NCBI GenBank assembly: GCA_021793055.1 | Contig: JAJYTL010000052.1 | Span: 1 to 13,723 of the forward strand | DNA length: 13,723 nucleotides | Direction: 5' to 3' | Source: Pseudomonadota bacterium | GTDB taxonomy: Bacteria; Pseudomonadota; Alphaproteobacteria; Ferrovibrionales; Ferrovibrionaceae | The notes under the pieces: generated by a model | Told to the model about the DNA's origin: nothing | The model's database searches: none | The model's input: only the letters and a program-made list of their open reading frames with translations | Made by a program: the position numbers and the translations under genes | In this document: piece by piece, positions 7,270 through 13,031 of the stretch | Numbering within the stretch: the stretch's first letter is position 1 | Layout: every line of letters begins with the position of its first letter

Positions 7270-7279
7270 GAGGCGAGCG

Positions 7280-7984
7280 ATGCAGGCAGGATCGACATCG
7301 AATCCGAATTTGGGTAACGCGGATCAGACGGCGGTTCGCAAGCGCATCCTCGACGCCGCGCTGTCCGCGTTCATGGCAGGCGGCTTTGCCGCGACCAGCA
7401 CGATCGAGATCGCAACCCGTGCTCACGTCTCGAAGCGGGACCTCTACGCGCTGGTCGGCAATAAGCGGGAAATCCTGGCCGCTTGCATCCGCGCCCGCGC
7501 CACGCGGCTCCAGGTTTCCCCAGACCTCCCCATCCCGCGCGACCGCAAAACCCTCGCCCGGGCACTCATCGCCTTCGGGACACAGCTCTTGCGCGAGGTC
7601 AGCGACCCCACTGTCGTCGCCGTCTTCCGTCTCGCCATCGCAGAGGCGGTACGCGCACCGGAGGTCGCGCAGATGCTGGAGTCGATCGGCCGCGGAACGG
7701 CCCGCGCTGCCTTGACGGGGATATTGGCCCAAGCCCGCTCGGACGGCCTCCTTGGCGGCCGCGTCAACGACATGGCCGATAAATTCGCTGGGCTGCTCTG
7801 GGGCAATCTTATGGTAAGCCTGCTGCTTCGCGTCGCCGACCGGCCGTCTCCCCGCGAGATCGCACGACGCGCCCGCGAGGCGACGGACGCCTTCCTAAAT
7901 CTCTTCCCGCAGCCGGGCGAGCCAACCCCGAACGAACGAGCCGAAATGCCCGCGCCACCGCGCCGGCGCGCACCGAAAGGCTAG
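7280..7984 (+). CDS. TetR-family transcriptional regulator, probable repressor of the MATE gene
   Basis: The ATG at 7280, after AAGAGG, gives 234 residues (MQAGSTSNPN...). The upstream extension to 7208 would run through the operator and is rejected. The N-terminal TetR DNA-binding domain spans residues ~17-65. Its helix-turn-helix at ~39-58 (TSTIEIATRAHVSKRDLYAL) is followed by NKREIL, where the family typically has SKexL. The C-terminal ligand domain contains VFRLAIAEAVRAPEVAQMLE, typical of the AefR-like TetR C-terminal class (inference). The tail is Pro/Arg-rich and probably disordered. The gene diverges from the MATE gene, and two symmetric boxes lie between them. The expected behaviour is autorepression plus repression of the pump, relieved by a ligand that may be a pump substrate. 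The ligand is unknown. Confidence 0.93.
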   Translation: MQAGSTSNPNLGNADQTAVRKRILDAALSAFMAGGFAATSTIEIATRAHVSKRDLYALVGNKREILAACIRARATRLQVSPDLPIPRDRKTLARALIAFGTQLLREVSDPTVVAVFRLAIAEAVRAPEVAQMLESIGRGTARAALTGILAQARSDGLLGGRVNDMADKFAGLLWGNLMVSLLLRVADRPSPREIARRAREATDAFLNLFPQPGEPTPNERAEMPAPPRRRAPKG

Positions 7985-8036
7985 GCGATAGGCGGCCACT
8001 AGGGCAAGCGTTGACCATAACGCACTTTCCCGGCGG

Positions 8037-8051
8037 CCTCAATTTTTGAGG
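8037..8051 (+). other. Small hairpin touching the ribosome site of the broken gene
   Basis: CCTCAA (8037-8042), a TTT loop and TTGAGG (8046-8051) form a perfect 6-base-pair stem just upstream of, and overlapping the edge of, the GAGGGAGG ribosome site (8048-8055) for the ATG at 8065. It may modulate access or be chance. Confidence 0.3.
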
Positions 8052-8064
8052 GAGGTATCTAGAC

Positions 8065-8580
8065 ATGCTGCCGCAGCTCTTCTTTTTCACCAGCGCCGCG
8101 TTCGGCTTCGTCGCCTGGGGTATCGTCACCGCGCTCTACATCTAGCCGGCGCTTCGCAGTCTGCCGCGGGCGGAGGCGCTGCGCCGACTGCTGATTCTCC
8201 ATAGTTTTCGGTTCATCGGCCTGGCGTTTCTGGTGCCGGGAGTTGTTTCCCACAGCCTACCGACAGGATCCGCCGTTCCGACCGGTTATGGCGATTCCAT
8301 AGCCGCACTGCTCGCCTTGCTTTCGCTTCTGCTGCTACCTACGAAATCGGGGCTGATATCCGTATGGGTATTCAATATTTGGGGCACCGCAGATCTTCTC
8401 GACGCCTTTTTTCAGGGCAGCCACGCCGGGCTCCAGGCCGGCCAATTGGGCGGCGCCTTCTTCATCCCGACCTTCATCGTGCCGCTACTGCTGATCACCC
8501 ACGGCATCGTGTTCCGGCTGTTGCTGCAGCCGGCCGGCGCGGCTGCGGTCCAAGTCCGCCGGCGCCCCGCCTCGCCTTGA
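8065..8580 (+). pseudogene. Small polytopic membrane protein interrupted by an in-frame TAG
   Basis: A strong GAGGGAGG precedes the ATG at 8065, and the frame reads MLPQLFFFTSAAFGFVAWGI to ...ALYI before a TAG at 8143-8145 (codon 27). The same frame then continues without a stop to TGA at 8578-8580, giving 171 codons in all (170 amino acids plus the internal TAG). The continuation is clearly protein-like: ALRSLPRAEALRRLLILHSF, then hydrophobic helices, VWVFNIWGTADLLDAFFQGS and FIPTFIVPLLLITHGIVFRL. About five membrane segments are predicted. One base change from TGG (Trp) to TAG would explain the break. A remnant could restart at the GTG at 8233. I do not know the function of this family. Either a recent nonsense mutation or a sequencing error fits. 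It lies 80 bases downstream of the TetR gene on the same strand. Confidence 0.75.
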
Positions 8581-8662
8581 CCCCGAAAAACGGACGCACT
8601 TATCGGGCAAATTGAGATCGCGGACCAACGGCGGCGATCCCGACGTTCCTCGCACGTTGACA

Positions 8663-8787
8663 CGCCAAGCAACTGCTTGGAAAGCGCCCGCGCGACGATC
8701 GCACGCTTTCCTCGGTGGCCGTAAGTGGAACCGCTTGGCGGGCTGACTCCTCGGGCATGCGTGACGGCGAAGAAGCCCCGCGGCGGA
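8663..8787 (+). repeat. Diverged 125-base direct repeat, copy 2
   Basis: Same orientation as 5692-5816 and ungapped, with ~92 of 125 matches by hand. It lies between the broken membrane gene and the end of the minus-strand operon, and its right limit coincides with the stop codon of the gene at 8788-9060. At its left edge is a perfect palindrome, CCAAGCA-AC-TGCTTGG (8665-8680), which is degenerate in copy 1. Confidence 0.65.
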
Positions 8788-9060
8788 TCAGCCGACCTTC
8801 CAGATGTCGCCGGTTTTAGCGACATGTTTGATCGGCGTCACGCTCTCGACTTGCCATCCCTGGTCCCGCAGCCAGGCTTCGAATGCCTCGCGTTTCACCG
8901 CATGGCATTCGGCGATGAGGCGTCCATCCTCAAGCGCGAAAACCGTGGTGATGGTCGTCGTCGGGGCGACCCGGAATTTGGTCGGGCCTTTCATATTGGC
9001 GCTGAACGTTCCGAGGTCCCCCCAACCCGGCGCTCGGCCAATCGCTATCCAGCGTCCCAT
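8788..9060 (-). CDS. Small conserved-looking protein, 90 aa, last gene of the CoA operon
   Basis: I choose the ATG at 9060 (MGRWIAIGRAPGWGDLGTFS) because AGAGGGTGAG directly precedes it. An alternative ATG at 9132 overlaps the MaoC stop (ATGA) and would add 24 mostly charged residues. The protein is globular without a signal peptide. It alternates strands and helices (TTTITTVFALEDGRLIAECH, then AFEAWLRDQGWQVESVTPIK), a pattern that would fit a small ferredoxin-like alpha/beta sandwich, and it ends in KTGDIWKVG. I do not recognise the family with confidence. Its position as the final gene of a CoA-ester operon suggests an accessory role in that pathway, which is inference by context. Confidence 0.65.
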   Translation of the reverse strand: MGRWIAIGRAPGWGDLGTFSANMKGPTKFRVAPTTTITTVFALEDGRLIAECHAVKREAFEAWLRDQGWQVESVTPIKHVAKTGDIWKVG

Positions 9061-9128
9061 TCTCACCCTCTTCTGCGCGCGTTTCGCATCGGGCCTGAAT
9101 CGACCCGCCTCGGATCTCGTCTGCGCCA

Positions 9129-9632
9129 TCATTTCGCCGCCGGCGCCACGAAAGGATAGGGAACCGGCCGGCCGCCCCGGATCGGCAATACGATCGTCGC
9201 CTTGCCCGGGCAGGTCTCGATGTCGGATTGCAGCCGCATACCCACGTCGAGGTCGATGAAGCCGAGCCCCTCCTTCTCGTACTTGCCCGTCGCCGCGGCC
9301 CACACCGTGATGGTGTCGCCCGGCACGATCATCGCGCGATGCTGAAACGACACCTTCCAGGCCCAGCCATCCGGCAGGCACAAATCCTTCAAATAGCGCG
9401 GCAGGATGCTCTGCTTCCACGAGCCCTGGGCAAGGATATTCGGCAGCCCCTCGTGGTAGACGGCATAGCTTTGATCGTAGTGGATACGATGCCAATTTTC
9501 GATCGCCGCGCTCCAGCGAAAGATATGCGTCGGCGTGATCGGGCCGATCACCAGGGGCGGCATCTCGTTACCGACTTCGACGTCGTCATAGTAGGTTTGC
9601 GTCCTGTTACGCAGGTCTTCCGCTGTCACCAC
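9129..9632 (-). CDS. MaoC-like hot-dog hydratase/dehydratase (catalytic-type subunit)
   Basis: A 167-residue single hot-dog protein starting at GTG 9632. A second GTG follows, and GGGAG lies upstream. The segment FRWSAAIENWHRIHYDQSYA carries N46-x-H48-R-I-H51-Y-D53. This is the variant of the hydratase-2 motif seen in HTD2/mesaconyl-CoA-hydratase-like MaoC proteins, rather than the classical G-D-x-N-P-x-H. GLPNILAQGSWKQSILPRYL and FQHRAMIVPGDTITVWAAAT continue the family pattern. Such enzymes add or remove water on enoyl/3-hydroxyacyl-CoA. It lies 25 bases after a second MaoC-type gene, and pairs like this often form a heteromeric hydratase. The C-terminus overlaps an alternative start of the next gene. 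Substrate unknown. Confidence 0.85.
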   Translation of the reverse strand: MVTAEDLRNRTQTYYDDVEVGNEMPPLVIGPITPTHIFRWSAAIENWHRIHYDQSYAVYHEGLPNILAQGSWKQSILPRYLKDLCLPDGWAWKVSFQHRAMIVPGDTITVWAAATGKYEKEGLGFIDLDVGMRLQSDIETCPGKATIVLPIRGGRPVPYPFVAPAAK

Positions 9633-9657
9633 CGCTCGCGCTCCCTTGCCGGTCTCT

Positions 9658-10224
9658 TCAGCGACGGATGATCGACGCTCTCAAGATGCAGAGCACCTCG
9701 TCGTCCTGGTTGGTGTAGGTGGTTTCGGTGGTGATCACCAGCATCTCGGAGCCGTCCTTGGTCTGACGCGCCTTGATATCCGCGTAGCGTGCCTGCGAGA
9801 AAATGCGATCTCCGAGACGGGGGTACTTGTACACCTCGATCTCGTTGCCGCCGTTCAGAATCCGCTTCAGCTCCGTCGGCACCGGCGGCAATGCGCCTGG
9901 GCGATCCACGCTTTCCTTGACACCGCCGATCCCATCGCACTCCGGATCCTCCTGGAACGCCCGCGTCACTGGATCGTCGCTGCCCGGCGCGATTTTCCGA
10001 TCGAGATACGAACAATAGATCGGCGGCGCAACGATGCCGCCGAATTTCGTTGTTCGGGCAAATGCATCATCCCAGTAGCGCGGATCCGGGTCCATGATCG
10101 CCTGCGTGAAGATCCGGAGCCCTTCGCGCTCGACACCCCACGGCAGACTGGCTTCCGCCTTTTCTGCCGCCACCCCGATGAGCGCGCGGATATCGTCCGA
10201 CAGCACCCCTTTCGTCTCCGCCAT
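9658..10224 (-). CDS. MaoC_N/FAS1-like dehydratase-domain protein (partner subunit)
   Basis: The ATG at 10224 (MAETKGVLSD) has GAGG about 6 bases upstream and gives 188 residues. The start at 10239 would add only MCEVS and lacks a better site. The protein has DPDPRYWDDAFARTTKFGGIVAPPIYCSYL (residues 45-74), with the conserved FGGIVAPP turn of N-terminal MaoC dehydratase domains. It then has GNEIEVYKYPRLGDRIFSQARYADI and TTETTYTNQDDEVLCILRASIIRR, matching the hot-dog helix and sheet order. I see no N-x-H-R-I-H motif as in its neighbour, so it may be the non-catalytic or substrate-binding half of a two-subunit hydratase. It sits between the HMG-CoA-lyase-like gene and the second MaoC gene in the same operon. 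Confidence 0.82.
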   Translation of the reverse strand: MAETKGVLSDDIRALIGVAAEKAEASLPWGVEREGLRIFTQAIMDPDPRYWDDAFARTTKFGGIVAPPIYCSYLDRKIAPGSDDPVTRAFQEDPECDGIGGVKESVDRPGALPPVPTELKRILNGGNEIEVYKYPRLGDRIFSQARYADIKARQTKDGSEMLVITTETTYTNQDDEVLCILRASIIRR

Positions 10225-10293
10225 GCTTACCTCGCACACTGATTCGATCGGAAGCCAAAGCCGACTGTGGCAATGGCACTTTCCCGCCCGACG

Positions 10294-11493
10294 TTACTTC
10301 GCGGGCACGAACGGCTTCGGGAAGAACGCCTCCTCCCAAGGCCAAGCGCCGTCGGCCTCGTAAGCCGGCTGGCCTTTCTTCACGCGATCGAGATAAGGGC
10401 TGGAGATCGGCGCCGACCAGGGATAGATGCAGCCTTCATAGGATTCGGGTCCGAGCTTGAAATGCTTGGCTTGCTCGACGGTCTCGACAAACGGCGCGTT
10501 AGCGTCAAAAAGCTGCTCCACCTTCGCCGGCCGCGGCCCGGTCCGCGAGACATGCCCCCAGGCATAGCGGCCGATCATCTTTTCCAGCATCCAGACGCAA
10601 TCGATAAGCTTGTCGAGATCGACGCCGGTCTCGATGCCCATGCCCTCGAGCATGTGCATGAAGTCCTCGGTCGGCGCCATGCCGGTGGCGCGCCCATTGC
10701 CGCAATAGGGGCAGCCGCCGATACCGCCGAGCGTCCCTTCCAAGTGCAAGGTATCGCCACCGTCGAGAGTCTTAATCGCGGCATAGGCGGAGAGCAGCGC
10801 CATGCCCCGGCTGTTGTGCAGGTGCGCGTGGAAATCGTTGATTTCCGGCCAGCGCCGCTTCACGCGGCCGAAGATCTCCTCCACCTTGTCCGGATGGCAC
10901 CAGCCCATCGGATCGCCGATGCTCACCGACGTCACCTTGATGCCGACCGCGTCCCAAAGCGCATGCTGCTTCTCGAGAAACTTCATCGTCACGTCGACGC
11001 TGAAATCGCCCAGAAAGTTGGAGCCGAAGCTCGCGTTGGTGCCGATTCCGGCCTCCTTGGCGCCGCGCGCGGTGGCCGCCGCGATGATTCTCGGCCACGC
11101 CTCCATTTCCTGCATTTGCGAACGATTGGTATTACGCCGCGCGAACACGTCGCATTGGTGCACCGGGAGCCGCGGCCGCTTGCTGTTGTCGGAAAGCGTC
11201 AAGGGCGGCGCATATTGTTCCGCCCGTTCGCGCCCTTTCGGATTGAGCACCAGGGCGGTATAGGTGACGCCGGGCTTAGGGTGAAACCTGCGGACGATCT
11301 CATCGATTCGCGCCATCTGGGGCGTGTATTTCGGGCTCACGAAGGAGCCGACGACGATTCGCTTCAACCCGGTCTCGGAGAGCGCGTCGAGCAGTTCCAC
11401 CTTGGCGCTGACGGGAATGTCGGCGGCCTCGATTTGCATGCCCTCGCGCATCCCCTCCTCGGTATAGACGATCATCGGGTAGTTTCCTGCCAT
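10294..11493 (-). CDS. HMG-CoA-lyase-like (HMGL/DRE-TIM metallolyase family) enzyme
   Basis: The ATG at 11493 follows GAGGAGGAAAGAG; the upstream extension is Arg-rich and rejected. The 399 residues exceed HMG-CoA lyase (~300) by a C-terminal extension of roughly 90. The TIM-barrel metallolyase motifs are present. R16-E17-G18-M19-Q20 takes the place of the family R-D-G-x-Q. S-I-G-D-P-M-G lies at 191-197 and H224-L-H226-N for metal binding. G-G-C261-P-Y lies at 259-263, matching the catalytic Cys loop of HMG-CoA lyase. TEDFMHMLEGMGIETGVDLDKLI (275-297) is close to the HMG-CoA lyase signature. The expected chemistry is divalent-metal retro-Claisen cleavage of a 3-hydroxyacyl-CoA. A Glu at the usual metal-ligand Asp is unusual. 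Neighbours (CoA-transferase, hydratases) favour a role as the final carbon-carbon cleavage step. Substrate uncertain. Confidence 0.88.
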   Translation of the reverse strand: MAGNYPMIVYTEEGMREGMQIEAADIPVSAKVELLDALSETGLKRIVVGSFVSPKYTPQMARIDEIVRRFHPKPGVTYTALVLNPKGRERAEQYAPPLTLSDNSKRPRLPVHQCDVFARRNTNRSQMQEMEAWPRIIAAATARGAKEAGIGTNASFGSNFLGDFSVDVTMKFLEKQHALWDAVGIKVTSVSIGDPMGWCHPDKVEEIFGRVKRRWPEINDFHAHLHNSRGMALLSAYAAIKTLDGGDTLHLEGTLGGIGGCPYCGNGRATGMAPTEDFMHMLEGMGIETGVDLDKLIDCVWMLEKMIGRYAWGHVSRTGPRPAKVEQLFDANAPFVETVEQAKHFKLGPESYEGCIYPWSAPISSPYLDRVKKGQPAYEADGAWPWEEAFFPKPFVPAK

Positions 11494-11560
11494 CTCTTTC
11501 CTCCTCGCACTTTCCCGCTTCCGTCCGCTCTTGGCGCTTCGATCCCCTGCCCTTCGGGGC

Positions 11561-12793
11561 CTAGCCCCGCTCGGGCGAGATATCCTCAACCAGCGGCGCG
11601 TCGCCAAGACGGATCGCCCCCGCCGCGGCCAGACCGCGAATCGCCGCCTCGCCGTAACCCAGACGTCGCAACACTTCCGCGCTGTGCTGGCCGAGTCCGG
11701 GCGGCGGCGATTCGATGCCGCCCGGCGTGTCGCTCAATTTGATCGGCAACCCCGCGGTCCTGATCCGTCCAAGTCCGGGAACCTCCACCTCGACCACCAT
11801 CTCGCGCGCGTTCACTTGTTCGTCGGTCACGACCTGATCGATCGTGTTGACCCGCGAGCACGGCACCCCGACGGCCATCAGCCCTCGTTCCCAATGATCC
11901 ACCGTCCGCGCCGCGAGCTCGTCGGCGATCATGGCCAGCAGAACCTCCCGGTTCTCCGAGCGCTTGTTTGCATTCACGAACCGCGGGTCGTCGGCCCACG
12001 CAGGCTGATTCACGACGTTGCAGAAGTCGCGCCACATCCGGTCGTTGAACACGGCGACGACTATCCAGCCGTTGGCCGCGCGAAAGGCCTGATAAGGCGC
12101 GCTGATAGTGCTGCCGCTGCCGCTCGGGATGGGCACCTGTCCGCTCGCGAAATACCGTGTCAGATGGTAGGACAGCATCGACAACTGCCCCTCGAGCAAG
12201 GACGTGTCTACGCGCTGGCCGCGGCCGGTCCGATGCCGCACCTCGACCGCCATCAATATCCCCATCACGGCGCACATCCCGGCGCCGATGTCGGCTATGG
12301 ACAGGCCCATCTTGATCGGGCCGCCGCCGATCTCCCCGGTGATGCTCATGCCGCCGGAATAAGCCTGCATGAAGAGGTCGTTCGCGGTCTCGTGACGGCG
12401 CGGACCGCTGGCGCCGAAGCCGCTGATCGAACAATAGATCAGGCGCGGATTGGCCTGCGATAGAGATTCGTAATCCAGACCGGCGCGAGCCAGCGCCCCT
12501 ATGCGGAAATTGTCCACGACAATGTCCGCTTGCGACATCAGGCGCCGCGCGATCTCGACCCCATCGGCGGTCTTCAAGTCCACCGCCAGGCTTTTCTTGT
12601 TGCGGTTGACCGCCGCGTAATAGTGGCTCAACTGGCCAAAAAAATACGGCGGCCACTGGCGGCTGTCGTCACCTCTGTCGGCGCGCTCGAGCTTGATCAC
12701 ATCGGCGCCGTAATCGGCCAACATTAGACCGCAGAACGGCCCCGCCATGGCGACCCCGACCTCGACAACCTGCAATCCTGAAAGCGGACCCAT
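11561..12793 (-). CDS. CaiB/BaiF family (type III) CoA-transferase
   Basis: The ATG at 12793 gives 410 residues, normal for the family (~400-430). The preceding in-frame ATG at 12841 adds 16 non-family residues. The N-terminus, GPLSGLQVVEVGVAMAGPFC, then LMLADYGADVIKLERADRGDD, NRNKKSLAVDLKT and FGASGPR, are classic CaiB/BaiF motifs. The catalytic Asp is probably D168 in LSIADIGAG, the position of Asp169 in formyl-CoA transferase. RTGRGQRVDTSLLEGQ follows. The enzyme moves CoA between carboxylic acids via an enzyme-aspartyl anhydride. It is the first gene of the minus-strand operon, so it likely activates the acid that later enzymes process. Some relatives are racemases (alpha-methylacyl-CoA), which cannot be excluded, but sequence features favour transferase. 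The gap to the next gene is 67 bases. Confidence 0.93.
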   Translation of the reverse strand: MGPLSGLQVVEVGVAMAGPFCGLMLADYGADVIKLERADRGDDSRQWPPYFFGQLSHYYAAVNRNKKSLAVDLKTADGVEIARRLMSQADIVVDNFRIGALARAGLDYESLSQANPRLIYCSISGFGASGPRRHETANDLFMQAYSGGMSITGEIGGGPIKMGLSIADIGAGMCAVMGILMAVEVRHRTGRGQRVDTSLLEGQLSMLSYHLTRYFASGQVPIPSGSGSTISAPYQAFRAANGWIVVAVFNDRMWRDFCNVVNQPAWADDPRFVNANKRSENREVLLAMIADELAARTVDHWERGLMAVGVPCSRVNTIDQVVTDEQVNAREMVVEVEVPGLGRIRTAGLPIKLSDTPGGIESPPPGLGQHSAEVLRRLGYGEAAIRGLAAAGAIRLGDAPLVEDISPERG

Positions 12794-12837
12794 GATCGAT
12801 TTTGCCCCCTCGCCGCGTCTTCCGCACGCTTGCGCCA

Positions 12838-12866
12838 ACATTGCAACTTCGCTACCGTGCCGTCAA
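12838..12866 (-). promoter_or_regulatory. Candidate promoter of the CoA-transferase operon
   Basis: On the minus strand, TTGACG (12866-12861), a 17-base spacer and CAATGT (12843-12838; weak -10). The predicted start near 12831 gives a leader of ~38 bases before the ATG at 12793. The 238-base gap to the divergent acyl-CoA dehydrogenase must hold both promoters; I see no equally good plus-strand candidate and no clear operator. Confidence 0.35.
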
Positions 12867-13031
12867 TGAAACGATTCAACAAGCGGGCGGAAACTCCTCT
12901 CTCGACCGATCGCGCGTAAGTCTCGAGCGACGATCCGGCGACACGTCGCGGACCGTGCTTCCCCGAATGATGCCGCCCGCCGCCGGGGCGGTTCTCAGCC
13001 GGGCGTGGGGAAATTGAAGGGATTGCAGACC

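Larger units (their letters stand above)
7204..7273. promoter_or_regulatory. Double TetR-type operator within a 27-base-arm inverted repeat
   Basis: The arms are 7204-7230 and 7247-7273, with a 16-base centre. Each arm reads CCTCTTGACGAGGTACC followed by four variable bases and GGTACC; only three positions, all within those four bases, differ between arms. Each arm therefore contains its own palindrome GGTACC-N4-GGTACC (7215-7230 and 7247-7262), the size and symmetry of a TetR-dimer site. Each box occupies the spacer between predicted -35 and -10 elements, one for each divergent gene. One regulator could thus shut both promoters. The operator assignment is inferred from symmetry and position. 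Confidence 0.8.

Noticed and set aside
7208..7279. Upstream TTG start for the TetR gene
   Set aside because: It would translate through the operator and promoter; the ATG at 7280 has a ribosome site and gives the usual N-terminus.
8665..8680. Perfect CCAAGCA-AC-TGCTTGG palindrome as an operator
   Set aside because: A good palindrome, but it sits at the edge of a repeat between convergent transcription units, so there is no promoter for it to regulate; kept only as part of repeat copy 2.
10267..11742. 491-codon plus-strand open frame
   Set aside because: Longer than the real gene but antisense to the HMG-CoA-lyase-like gene, with low-complexity Arg/His/Ala sequence and no recognisable domain.
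11531..12463. 310-codon plus-strand open frame
   Set aside because: Antisense to the CaiB/BaiF transferase; composition is typical of a shadow frame.
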